This document shows, piece after piece, positions 26,619 to 35,118 of a stretch of 64,000 nucleotides of DNA. The notes below the pieces were generated by a model, which worked only from the letters and a program-made list of their open reading frames with translations, searched no databases and had not been told where the DNA came from. Every line of letters starts with the position of its first letter. Within the stretch, counting starts at the first letter, position 1. The stretch comes from Microbacterium aerolatum. Its GTDB lineage: Bacteria > Actinomycetota > Actinomycetes > Actinomycetales > Microbacteriaceae. The stretch spans positions 1-64,000 of the forward strand of contig NZ_BJUW01000005.1 in NCBI RefSeq assembly GCF_007988825.1. Reading direction: 5' to 3'. Made by a program: the position numbers and the translations under genes.

Positions 26619-27083
26619 ATGCCCGACCGCCGCACTCCGCCCTTCGCGATCATCGCTCGCGTGCTGCTCGTGCCGTACATCGTCGGTGTCGCGCTGATCG
26701 TCTGGCTCCCTGCGTCGATCGCCGGTCGCGCGACCGGCATCGCGTTCCGCATCGCGCGCTACGTCAGCGAGCACTACGGCATCGCGTATGCCACGAGTGC
26801 AACGATCTTCGAGTTCCTGGCGAACATCGCACTGTTCATTCCGCTCGGCTTGCTGCTCGTCGCCGCCTGGCCTCGGTCGAACGCGTGGGTCGTGCTGTTG
26901 ATCGGGTATTCGGCGAGCGCCACGATCGAGCTCGTCCAGACGATGCTGCCCAGCCGCTACCCCACTCTGTCGGACGTCGTCGCGAACACGATCGGTACCG
27001 CGATCGGATGCCTCGCGGTCAGACTGTTCGTCCAGCGGCATCCGCGCCGCGCCCTGGCCCCGCAGCCTGTCACCGCTCCCTGA
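26619..27083 (+). CDS. VanZ-like membrane protein
   Basis: Integral membrane protein of 154 aa with four to five helices. FEFLANIALFIPLG, SASATIELVQTMLPSRYPTLSDVVANTIGTAIG is the VanZ-family core (key residues: N, PLG, E, Q, R, D, N, G). The role is unknown; VanZ of Enterococcus gives low teicoplanin resistance, and family members are common near actinobacterial cell-wall genes. Its stop codon lies within the first unit of the 20-bp tandem repeat at 27074. A second, unrelated-in-position family member is at 60976. Confidence 0.85.
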   Translation: MPDRRTPPFAIIARVLLVPYIVGVALIVWLPASIAGRATGIAFRIARYVSEHYGIAYATSATIFEFLANIALFIPLGLLLVAAWPRSNAWVVLLIGYSASATIELVQTMLPSRYPTLSDVVANTIGTAIGCLAVRLFVQRHPRRALAPQPVTAP

Positions 27084-27173
27084 GCCCGCACTTCGCTCCC
27101 TGAGCCCGCACTTCGCTCCCTGAGCCCGCACTCCGCTCCCTGAGCCCGCACCTCGCTCCCTGAGCCTGTCGAA
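27074..27173 (+). repeat. 20-bp tandem repeat, five units
   Basis: Five head-to-tail 20-bp units of the type CGCTCCCTGAGCCCGCACTT, the first four nearly identical; the fifth changes to CCTGTCGAAGG, the REP-like half arm found at 12875. The array covers the last codons of the VanZ-like gene and the gap to the phosphatase gene. There are no spacers, so it is not a CRISPR array. Confidence 0.9.
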
Positions 27174-27186
27174 GGGTTACGCCCTC

Positions 27187-27192
27187 TACTGT
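27187..27192 (+). promoter_or_regulatory. Minus-10 hexamer TACTGT of the phosphatase gene (leaderless)
   Basis: TACTGT lies 6 nt before the ATG at 27199, just after the 20-bp tandem array. Confidence 0.5.
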
Positions 27193-27198
27193 GGACTC

Positions 27199-27957
27199 AT
27201 GATCTTCCGTTCCCCCGATCGCCCACCCGAGGGCATCAGCCGTCGGGAGTGGCGTCGCCGAAACGTCCAGGCGACACCGTCGTCGACGCCGCCCGCAGCG
27301 ACACCGGTGCAGGCGCCCATCCTGCCGACTCCTTTTCCGCAGCCGGCAACAATGGATGCCGACGACACCCGCCCCACGATCCTCACTGTCTGCACCGGCA
27401 ACATCTGCCGCTCGCCGATGGCCGAGATCCTGCTGCGCGCGCGCCTCGAGTCGCTCGGCGTCCGCGTTCACAGCGCCGGCACGCACGCTCTCGTCGACCA
27501 CGCGATGACCGAGCCCGCTCAGGAGCTCGCCGTCGAGCACGGCGCTGGCACGGATGCCGCGAGCGCCCACCGCGCCCGCTATCTGGTGGAACCGATGCTC
27601 AAGGATGCCGATCTCGTTCTCACCATGGCGCGTGAGCACCGATCGCACGCCGTGCAACTCATGCCGAGCGCGCTGCGCCGAACATTCACGTTGCGCGAGT
27701 TCGCGCGGCTGGCGCAGACGCTCAGCACCGAGGATGCCCGCGCCGCAGCGGATGCCGCGGGCGAGAACCCGCGCGATCGGCTGAGGGCTGCGGCGTTGGC
27801 TGTGACCGGTCAGCGTGGCCTGTCTGCCGCGGTGCCGGATGAGGACGACGTCATCGACCCATATCGACGGTCGCGCGAGACGTACGAACTCTCCACGTCG
27901 CAGCTCACGCCCGCGATCGACGATGTCGAGCGCATCGTTCGCGCCGCGCTGGCCTGA
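27199..27957 (+). CDS. Low-molecular-weight protein tyrosine phosphatase
   Basis: LMW-PTP of 252 aa. The P-loop is LTVCTGNICRSP (Cys65, Arg71) and the general acid Asp is in VIDPYRRSRETY near the C-terminus. The first ~55 residues are a Pro-rich extension not seen in the core family; an internal ATG at codon 52 would remove it, but the leaderless promoter supports the longer form. Within polysaccharide loci such enzymes (Wzb type) dephosphorylate BY-kinases, and two BY-kinase genes lie at 48.6-51.5 kb. It opens the polysaccharide region. Confidence 0.9.
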   Translation: MIFRSPDRPPEGISRREWRRRNVQATPSSTPPAATPVQAPILPTPFPQPATMDADDTRPTILTVCTGNICRSPMAEILLRARLESLGVRVHSAGTHALVDHAMTEPAQELAVEHGAGTDAASAHRARYLVEPMLKDADLVLTMAREHRSHAVQLMPSALRRTFTLREFARLAQTLSTEDARAAADAAGENPRDRLRAAALAVTGQRGLSAAVPDEDDVIDPYRRSRETYELSTSQLTPAIDDVERIVRAALA

Positions 27958-28037
27958 GCCCAGTTCGGTCCCTGAGCCTGTCGAAGGGCCCGAGAACACC
28001 CGCCGTCTTTCACGGCAATTCCCCCGATTCCGACTCC

Positions 28038-28043
28038 TACGAT
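28038..28043 (+). promoter_or_regulatory. Minus-10 hexamer TACGAT of the DUF4012 gene (leaderless)
   Basis: TACGAT lies 7 nt before the ATG at 28051. Confidence 0.5.
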
Positions 28044-28050
28044 TGAGATC

Positions 28051-29904
28051 ATGACGACAAGAGCCGAGCTGCGTGCTGAGAAGAAGCCGCGCCGACCCCT
28101 GCTGCGCAGTTTCCGTTTCTGGATTCCGGTTGGAATCGTCCTGCTGCTCCTCGTGCTCGCCGTCGCCGGTGTTCTCGTCGGCAAGCCCATCTACGACCGA
28201 GCGATGTCTGCGAAGACCTCTCTTGAGAAGGCGATGCCTCTCGCCACGACGGCGAAAAATCAGATTCTCGCCGGCGACACGGAGGGCGCCAAGGCGACCG
28301 CCGCCGAGCTCAGCTCGCTCACAGCGGACGCCCGCGAACAGACCGACGGTGGCATGTGGAAGAGCCTGGAATGGGTGCCGTTCGTCGGACCGAACCTGCA
28401 CGCCGTCCGCACCGCTGCGGCGGTCACCGACGATCTGGTCACCGGCGCCGTCGCTCCCGCGACGAACCTGAGCCTCGCTGCGCTCACGCCCGTCGACGGT
28501 GCAATCAACCTCGCCGCGATCACCGACATGCAGGCGACGGTGACGCAAGCCGCGGATGCCGTCGACAAGGCCGCAACTGATCTCGAGGCGATCGATCACG
28601 CCTCACTTATCCCGCAGGTCGAGGGTGCCCTGGCCCAGCTCACCGGAGCGGTCGACGAGCTGCAACCGTTGCTTGGGCCTGCCAAGGAGATCATCGGAGT
28701 CCTTCCGGCCGCGCTCGGCGCAGATGGTCCGCGCAATTATCTGACGGTTTTCCAGAACAACGCGGAATCCCGCGGCACCGGCGGCAACCCGGCAGCGATT
28801 GTGATGATCACTGCAGACCAGGGACGCATCAGCATCACTCAACAAGCCTCTAGTGCGAATTTCAGCAATGAACGCCCTACTCCGGTGATCGATCTGGACC
28901 CTGAGCTCGAAGCCTTGTACGGCGATAAGGTGGGACGCTGGATCTCTGACACCACGATGAGCCCCGATTTCAGAGAGTCTGCGCGGATTATTCGCGCCTA
29001 TTGGGCGGAATCGTTCGGAACGCCGGTCGATGCTGTGGTGTCGTTTGACCCGGTGGCACTGAGCTACCTCCTGCGAGCCACCGGGCCGGCGATCATTCCG
29101 GCTGAGCCAATCGACGTGGACGGAGTGGAGTTGCAACTGTTTGAGGAGCAGATCACACTCACCAGTGAGAACGCAGTGCCATTGCTACTCAACGAGGTTT
29201 ATTGGAGATTCCCTGACGGGCGCGTCCAGGACGCATTCTTCGCAGCCGCTGCGAAGTCTGTTTTCGAGGTTCTGACAGCAGGCAGCACTGACCCGAAGGC
29301 GCTGGTCGACAGTCTTGCGCTGGCGATCGACGAGAACCGGCTGCTCTACTCGCCGTCCGACGAAGCCGAGGCCGCACTTGTCGGCGAGTCGAAGCTCTCG
29401 GGGCGCCTTCCTAGCACCAACTCTGAACGCACTTTGGTCGGTGTGTACATGAACGACTTCACTCAGAGCAAACTTGACTACTACATGCAGCTGGACGTCG
29501 CGGCAACGTCGACGCAGTGCACCACACCGGATTCTCCGACATTCACAACAACGGCCACGCTGGCGAACACCATTACCCCCGCTCAAGCACCTGAGCTGCC
29601 TTACCATATCGCGCCCGCAAGGTTCTTTGACCGAGGTACGGTCGCAACCTATGTGGTGTTCTACGGCCCCGTCGGGTCAACCCTCACCAGTGTGACGATC
29701 GATGGTCAACCGGTTCAGGCGCGTGGGGTTCAGCATCTAGGCCGCGGAGCGGTGAAAGTCGCTATCGAGAATGCGCCCGGACAAACCCACACCGTGGTGG
29801 CACAATTCGCGGGCGAGGCCGGGGAATACGGCGAGCTCGACATTCAGCACACGCCGATGGTCCGTTCGGTCAGCGAGAAGCTCACGGCCGAAGGCTGTAG
29901 CTAA
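28051..29904 (+). CDS. DUF4012 membrane-anchored extracytoplasmic protein
   Basis: A 617-aa protein with a basic N-terminus, one membrane helix (~23-45) and a large extracytoplasmic part. ILGVLPAALGADGPRNYLTV-type sequence (here GVLPAALGADGPRNYL) followed by FQNNAESRGTGGNP is the hallmark of DUF4012. The family is frequent in actinobacterial polysaccharide loci; its function is unknown. The second half contains few charged clusters and ends with a single Cys (KLTAEGCS). It is separated from the phosphatase by a stretch with the REP-like half arm at 27971. The codon choice becomes less GC-biased toward its 3' end. Confidence 0.85.
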   Translation: MTTRAELRAEKKPRRPLLRSFRFWIPVGIVLLLLVLAVAGVLVGKPIYDRAMSAKTSLEKAMPLATTAKNQILAGDTEGAKATAAELSSLTADAREQTDGGMWKSLEWVPFVGPNLHAVRTAAAVTDDLVTGAVAPATNLSLAALTPVDGAINLAAITDMQATVTQAADAVDKAATDLEAIDHASLIPQVEGALAQLTGAVDELQPLLGPAKEIIGVLPAALGADGPRNYLTVFQNNAESRGTGGNPAAIVMITADQGRISITQQASSANFSNERPTPVIDLDPELEALYGDKVGRWISDTTMSPDFRESARIIRAYWAESFGTPVDAVVSFDPVALSYLLRATGPAIIPAEPIDVDGVELQLFEEQITLTSENAVPLLLNEVYWRFPDGRVQDAFFAAAAKSVFEVLTAGSTDPKALVDSLALAIDENRLLYSPSDEAEAALVGESKLSGRLPSTNSERTLVGVYMNDFTQSKLDYYMQLDVAATSTQCTTPDSPTFTTTATLANTITPAQAPELPYHIAPARFFDRGTVATYVVFYGPVGSTLTSVTIDGQPVQARGVQHLGRGAVKVAIENAPGQTHTVVAQFAGEAGEYGELDIQHTPMVRSVSEKLTAEGCS

Positions 29905-30033
29905 GCCCACCAGATACTTCCGGGTGTCACAACGGCAATACGCATGACGCCCACTCTTGCGCTCGCGCTCAACAGCAGACCAAACAGGCCAGATGGTTAG
30001 CGTCCGTTCGCCCGGTCGAGAGTCCCCAGGCCT

Positions 30034-30900
30034 TCAGGCAGAGCGCAAGTCCCAAGACCGATCGGGCATAGCCCGTGGAACAACCCCGAACAAGTCGATC
30101 ATCTTCGAGTTGTCTGTCCAACTCGAAGTTGGCGCGCCCTCGACCTCTATAAAGAAAGACGGGTCGACCCTCAGACGCTCAAGCAACTGGCGGGTACTAA
30201 CCGGCACGCCAGCGCCCACATTGACGATACTCTCACCCGAAAACCGTCGATTAACTGCTTCTCGCAGAACCTTGATGAGGTCACCTTGATACATATAATC
30301 GCGCACAAACGTGTCTGCACCAATTAGCGTTACCGGACGATTCAAGTCTGCACGGATTAGTCGCTGCACCAGGGAGTCGGGAAAGCACGGCCCAGAAAGA
30401 TTGAAAATGCGAAGCGTCGCCAACGAAGCAGCACCATTTCGCGTCGCAACTGCTCTAAAAATATCTTCGGTGCGTTTTTTGGAAATCGCGTATGGACTAT
30501 CTCCGTCGAGCGCTGACGCTTCTGTACGAGATTCTGTTGCGACCGTCCCATAAACCGATCCCGATGAGGCAAGCACTACGTGCTCAATCTCGGCCTCGTC
30601 GACTGCGAATGCGACGCACTTGTCAATGCGCTCATTTGTTTCCAAAACGTCGGGCCCTCGGAGCACGGATGCCAAGTGCACGACTACGCTCGCGTCAGCG
30701 TTCAATATGACATCTCGAACGTTGCGCATATCAGTGAGATCGACGAGCACATCGTCCGGATGCCCCGCATCAGCCCGCGAGCGCGCAAGAGATACAGTAC
30801 GCACACCATCCGCTCGAAGCCTCTCTACCAGGAGCCGCCCGACGCGCCCGTTTCCCCCCGTGACAACGACCGTTGCCCCTACGCAGGCGCTTTCCGTCAC
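30034..30900 (-). CDS. NAD-dependent nucleotide-sugar epimerase/dehydratase (extended SDR)
   Basis: Extended SDR enzyme, 288 aa. VVVTGGNGRVGRLLVERL is the NAD-binding motif, ASSGSVYG carries the catalytic Ser and PYAISKKRTED the Tyr-Lys pair; FVRDYMYQGDL and NVGAG are typical of sugar epimerases. The exact substrate is not determinable. GTG at 30900 is chosen because AAAGGA lies 5 nt ahead; the frame extends to a TTG 18 bp upstream. It converges on the DUF4012 gene and marks the start of the lower-GC core. Confidence 0.85.
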   Translation of the reverse strand: MTESACVGATVVVTGGNGRVGRLLVERLRADGVRTVSLARSRADAGHPDDVLVDLTDMRNVRDVILNADASVVVHLASVLRGPDVLETNERIDKCVAFAVDEAEIEHVVLASSGSVYGTVATESRTEASALDGDSPYAISKKRTEDIFRAVATRNGAASLATLRIFNLSGPCFPDSLVQRLIRADLNRPVTLIGADTFVRDYMYQGDLIKVLREAVNRRFSGESIVNVGAGVPVSTRQLLERLRVDPSFFIEVEGAPTSSWTDNSKMIDLFGVVPRAMPDRSWDLRSA

Positions 30901-30918
30901 GCGTTTCCTTTCGACCAA

Positions 30919-31363
30919 GCGCGCCCACCGCGAGGCCTATCCCGGGCATCTGCGCTTGCAAGTACGGAACTAATCCCGCCTACTCCGACACAAATAGATC
31001 GTGACAATCATATCGGAGACACCGCCACCCAGACCGATCCCCGCGGCACCGGCGCTTGGAACACCAGATCTGGGAGCCCGCTATCGCCGCGGTGGCGCCC
31101 TCCGCGCGATTGACATTGCCGGCTGGCCCTCACTTCATCCCAAGGCAGTTCGGCGAGTTGTGGCAACTGTCGCCAACGTCGACTCCACAGTGCATCGTCA
31201 AGCGGTCGACGCTCGCGGCGACTAGGTAACCCATCGCTGGTCGTTCTTCGACAGCAGCGGATGCGCGTCGTGACATGCACCGTCGCGCGACTCTGACGAA
31301 GGCGTCCGACACTCGACACGATCGGATTTCGTCGATGTGGGACAACGTGGCTAGACTCTCGCC
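30919..31363. other. Intergenic region without a supported gene
   Basis: 445 bp between divergent epimerase and acyltransferase genes. Short open frames exist on both strands (for example 31008-31319 minus) but none has a recognisable product, start site or codon bias. It probably holds both promoters; TAGACT at 31352-31357 lies 6 nt before the acyltransferase GTG. Confidence 0.6.
31352..31357 (+). promoter_or_regulatory. Minus-10 hexamer TAGACT of the acyltransferase gene (leaderless)
   Basis: TAGACT lies 6 nt before the GTG at 31364 and no Shine-Dalgarno is present. Confidence 0.5.
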
Positions 31364-33367
31364 GTGACAGGCGCGAGCGGGACGACTACCAACGCGCGCG
31401 GCTTCCGTAGTGATATTCAGGGTCTGCGAGCTATCGCGGTCATTGCCGTCGTCGTTTATCACGCCGGAGTGCCGTTCCTGAGCGGTGGATACGTCGGCGT
31501 CGACGTTTTCTTCGTGATCTCCGGATTCCTGATCACCACGCACTTGCTAGAAGGACTCGAGCGCGATGGCCATGTTCGCTTCGCATCCTTCTACGCGAAA
31601 CGAGCACGTCGTATCCTTCCCGCGGCGTTCCTTGTCCTGGTTCTGACGGTGGTGGCCGCAGTGGCATGGATGCCTCCGCTGATGATGAAGGAACTCTGGC
31701 GCGGCGCAGTCGCGACCGCTCTCTACGTGCCTAACCTTCTCTTCGCTCTCGACGGCACCAAATACCTCGCTGAAGAAGCACCGTCCATGTTTCAGCACTA
31801 CTGGTCACTGGGCATCGAGGAGCAGTTCTACCTCATCTGGCCGCTGCTGCTGGCGCTCGGATGGCGTTGGGTGCGGTCACGGCGCGCGCTATTCACGTTA
31901 CTACTCGCGCTCGTCGTGGTGTCGTTCGCAACGGGTGTCGTACTGACGTTCTGGGTGCAGCCGTATGCATTCTTCCTTCTACCGACTCGGGCGTGGGAGT
32001 TGGGTATCGGCGGAATCATCGCGTTTCTGCTCCTACGCCGCCCCCAGTTCGTGCCGACCAAGGTCGCCAGCCTGGTCGGGTGGATTGGGATGGCGGCGAT
32101 GATCGTCCCCGTGTTCCTATTCACCTCGGCCACACCGTTCCCTGGCTACTGGGCGGCTGTACCCGTCGTTGGAACGGCCCTGGTCATTCTCGCTGGAGCG
32201 ACGTCCAGCAGGTTCGCGCCCACCCGCGTGTTGTCGGGCCGGGTGATGCTGTTCCTCGGCGGGATCTCCTATTCTCTCTACCTGGTCCATTGGCCCGCGT
32301 TGAGGATTCCCCAGGCGAGCGTCGGCTACGCTGACCCGCTCCCACTGTGGGCGACGCTGGGGCTAGCTGCGCTCTGCATCCCGGCCGCGTGGTTGATGTA
32401 CCGATACGTGGAGGACCCGGCCCGGAAAGCGTCATGGCTGACCCGCTTTCGGCCTCGGCGCTCGTTGCTCGCCGCAGTTGCGGGATCAGTCGCTTCCATC
32501 GCCGTCGCAACGGCAGCCCTCGCGTACTCCGATGCGCGGCCACTGGACGCAGGACAACCAGCGGCCGCCACCGTGCTCGAAACACCCCCGGTCGTGACCC
32601 CGTTCGTCCCATCGAACCTGATCCCGACCCTCGACACGGTACAGTACGACCTCCCTGACATCTCCGGCGACGGGTGCCATCAAGACGTCGGCGGAGTGGC
32701 GCTACCGCCGTGCCTCTACGGAACCGAAGGCGGCCCCCGCGTCGTCCTGTTCGGCGACTCGCACGGCGCACAATGGGCACCGGCTCTGCGCGCGGCAGGA
32801 GAAGCGGAAGGTTACCAAGTGGAGATTCGCACCAAGAACTCGTGCCCCTCGATCTCAGCATCGGCAATCAAGGACGGTGTGCCGTTCATCGAGTGCGAGC
32901 AGTGGCGCGATGCCGTGATCAAGCACCTCAACGACGATCCGCCAGCCCTTGTGGTGCTCACCAATTTCAGTTCCAACGAGCTCGCTGGCGACTCCGCAAC
33001 CACTTGGCAGGCAGGCTTGAACGAGATGATCGTGAAGATCGAGGCGCCCGTCGCTGTCATCGCTGATACGCCTGATCTTCGCGCCACGCCCGCCGTGTGC
33101 CTCTCTGGTCGGCTCCATGACGCGGAAGCGTGCGGCCTACCGCGCGACGCTGCGCTACAGTCTCCTACGCGGGCCGCCACCGCAGATGCCGCGCAAGGTG
33201 CGGGCGTCCCCTATCTTGACTTCACGGACTATTTCTGCAGCGCGTCCAGGTGCGAGCCCATAATCGGGAGCACCCTCGTCTACCGTGACGCGCACCACAT
33301 AACGGCCACATTCTCGGAGAAGCTAGGACCACCCTTAGCCACCCGTTTAGCGGAAGTGCTCCGCTAA
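31364..33367 (+). CDS. O-acyltransferase (AT3 domain) fused to SGNH hydrolase domain, OafA-like
   Basis: Membrane acyltransferase of 667 aa that O-acetylates a surface glycan. Residues ~10-370 form the AT3 domain with about ten helices (DIQGLRAIAVIAVVVYHAG, FFVISGFLITTHLL, YWSLGIEEQFYLIWP). An extracytoplasmic SGNH domain (~440-667) has the nucleophile in VVLFGDSHGAQW and the Asp-His pair in YRDAHHITA. Conserved cysteines GCHQD, PPCLYG, NSCPS and YFCSASRCEP may form disulfides. This fused layout is standard for OafA-type enzymes modifying O-antigen or capsule. The stop lies inside a strong hairpin. Confidence 0.92.
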   Translation: MTGASGTTTNARGFRSDIQGLRAIAVIAVVVYHAGVPFLSGGYVGVDVFFVISGFLITTHLLEGLERDGHVRFASFYAKRARRILPAAFLVLVLTVVAAVAWMPPLMMKELWRGAVATALYVPNLLFALDGTKYLAEEAPSMFQHYWSLGIEEQFYLIWPLLLALGWRWVRSRRALFTLLLALVVVSFATGVVLTFWVQPYAFFLLPTRAWELGIGGIIAFLLLRRPQFVPTKVASLVGWIGMAAMIVPVFLFTSATPFPGYWAAVPVVGTALVILAGATSSRFAPTRVLSGRVMLFLGGISYSLYLVHWPALRIPQASVGYADPLPLWATLGLAALCIPAAWLMYRYVEDPARKASWLTRFRPRRSLLAAVAGSVASIAVATAALAYSDARPLDAGQPAAATVLETPPVVTPFVPSNLIPTLDTVQYDLPDISGDGCHQDVGGVALPPCLYGTEGGPRVVLFGDSHGAQWAPALRAAGEAEGYQVEIRTKNSCPSISASAIKDGVPFIECEQWRDAVIKHLNDDPPALVVLTNFSSNELAGDSATTWQAGLNEMIVKIEAPVAVIADTPDLRATPAVCLSGRLHDAEACGLPRDAALQSPTRAATADAAQGAGVPYLDFTDYFCSASRCEPIIGSTLVYRDAHHITATFSEKLGPPLATRLAEVLR

Positions 33368-33377
33368 ACGGGTGGCT
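33337..33377 (+). terminator. Perfect 18-bp hairpin at end of acyltransferase gene
   Basis: Arms 33337-33354 (AGCCACCCGTTTAGCGGA) and 33360-33377 pair perfectly around loop AGTGC. The acyltransferase stop codon lies inside the right arm. No T-run follows. Confidence 0.75.
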
Positions 33378-33556
33378 ACCTAAGCAGTCTTCGACGCGCT
33401 CTACCAATAACCGAGCGATCACGTCATTGGACACGTAGTCGGTGTCCGTACGGGAACGCGATACGTGGTGCGGCGTCAGCAGCGCCGCCACGAACCGCTC
33501 TGGGCGCGTACACGTGACGGGGGTACTCTTCCGCTAAGCCAGGCGGCGCACGATAG

Positions 33557-34873
33557 TCACGCGCTGACGTATCCGACCGACGTTTCGGTTGCGATTTGAC
33601 GTAGACGACGAGCGAAGCCACTCGCGAGTGTGGATGCGGAACAATGCACTCGCCAATACTCCATGCTGGCGCCAACATACCTCTGATAGGACTCGTCGTC
33701 CGAACTCAGGAGATCAACGAGACGATCAGCAAACTGAGCAGGCGTGTGGTTGGCGTCAAGTAATCCAGGAAACAGTCTCGCGTCTTGTCTGAGTTCTCCG
33801 ACTCCGCCCACATCCGTCACGATTACCGGAAGCCCCTGTGCCAGCGCCTCCTGAATAGAAGCGGCAAGCCCCCCCTCGGACTCCGACATCTGTACGAACA
33901 CGGTGGCCGGATTGTTGGCGTACCACTCGTGAAGCTCGCGGTTTCCCATATGCCCCAAGAACGAGAACGTGCCCGACGCAAGCCGACACGTCGCGTGGGC
34001 GAATACCTCCTCCGCGTAAGCACCGCTACCCGGGCCGATGTGCGTCCACGTAACCAGAATCCCGCGACTCGTCTGTGCCTCGGCAAGGTTATCGATGAGC
34101 ATCTTCAAACGCTTGACAGGAGATATATAGGAACAGGAGACAATGTGCAGCGCTTTTCGACTCGCATTTCCTGGGTTAATTGCGGCTGGTGTACCAATCC
34201 TCTCTGATGAGAATTTTGCACGATACTTGGGGTATTTCTGATGCAGGTATTGTTCCGCTGACGGGGACGCCGCAAGTACGTAGGTGACGCCATCGAGCAA
34301 CAGCTCACGCTGAGGCAAATAACGGTCCGGATGCCGTTCGACGAAGAGATCGAACCCATTGGCACGACTTACCACGGGGCTAACCGAACGCTTCAGAAAC
34401 CGTCGCATCTCAAGGGCCACACGCGTCGGCGAGTGAAACCAGAACCCGTAAAAGACGAGGTCTGATACGTCACGCAATGAGAACTCAACCGTCGGAGCCA
34501 ACCTTCGCGCCAATGCAGTCGCGTAGAGATCGAACTTCAAGTCGGCGCGAATCCTGCTGAGCTGCCAGCCAGCGCGAAATGCTCGCGCGACAGAGCGAGC
34601 GGCCGCGATCGGGTATCGAGCGCAAAATCTCGCAACAGTGGAAACCTGGCTGAGTTCGCTCGTCACCAAGACGACGCCTGCGGGCAGTTCTCGGGTTGGG
34701 GATGCTTCCTTTGGGCGCACCGTTGGAACCACGAGCACTCGATCGAACTCGTTAGCGAGATGAAGGATCTCGGTTTCGAGGAATTCCTCGCCGTGCCCGA
34801 ATGGGAATGCGAGCGTGAACAACACCACCGCAGATCGGCCGCCCCCGGTGTGGGCCCTCGACGGTTTCCTCAT
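33557..34873 (-). CDS. Glycosyltransferase, GT4-like (GT-B fold)
   Basis: Cytoplasmic glycosyltransferase of 438 aa. The C-terminal half has the GT4 donor-site features: VSCSYISPVKRLKMLIDNL, a LGHMGNRELHEWYA segment and ESEGGLAASIQEALAQGLPVIVTDVGGVGEL with the E-x7-E arrangement. The N-terminal acceptor half is divergent. The donor sugar is unknown. TAGAGT 6 nt before the ATG suggests a leaderless message. Lower GC than the flanking genome. Confidence 0.88.
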   Translation of the reverse strand: MRKPSRAHTGGGRSAVVLFTLAFPFGHGEEFLETEILHLANEFDRVLVVPTVRPKEASPTRELPAGVVLVTSELSQVSTVARFCARYPIAAARSVARAFRAGWQLSRIRADLKFDLYATALARRLAPTVEFSLRDVSDLVFYGFWFHSPTRVALEMRRFLKRSVSPVVSRANGFDLFVERHPDRYLPQRELLLDGVTYVLAASPSAEQYLHQKYPKYRAKFSSERIGTPAAINPGNASRKALHIVSCSYISPVKRLKMLIDNLAEAQTSRGILVTWTHIGPGSGAYAEEVFAHATCRLASGTFSFLGHMGNRELHEWYANNPATVFVQMSESEGGLAASIQEALAQGLPVIVTDVGGVGELRQDARLFPGLLDANHTPAQFADRLVDLLSSDDESYQRYVGASMEYWRVHCSASTLASGFARRLRQIATETSVGYVSA

Positions 34874-34879
34874 GCTTCA

Positions 34880-34885
34880 ACTCTA
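34880..34885 (-). promoter_or_regulatory. Minus-10 hexamer TAGAGT of the GT4 gene (leaderless)
   Basis: Read on the minus strand, TAGAGT is 6 nt from the ATG at 34873. Confidence 0.45.
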
Positions 34886-35118
34886 CGCGAGGTTCGCCTA
34901 CTCACTGCTGTTCGGAACGACCCACCGCCTCGGCTCCGCCGATGAGGCGGTCGTACAGGTTATGGCGAATGAAGCACGCTAGAGACGGCGGCGGTGGAGC
35001 GCGCCGGTTGCCACCGAACACGGTACTGTCGATGGGTGATGCGTACATGCGGGTTTGGGCTGCCCGCCCGAGCTCCCGCCCAGGAACTACTCGCCATCAC
35101 ACGAACGGGAGGGCTGGA

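Noticed and set aside
27074..27173. Tandem repeat considered as a CRISPR array
   Set aside because: Units are directly adjacent with no unique spacers and no cas genes nearby.
29932..29952. Possible terminator GGGTGTCA/TGACGCCC after the DUF4012 gene
   Set aside because: Only 7 of 8 pairs with a long loop; too weak to list.
31001..31319. Short open frames in the 445-bp gap between epimerase and acyltransferase
   Set aside because: No start site, codon bias or recognisable sequence; overlapping frames on both strands are equally open.
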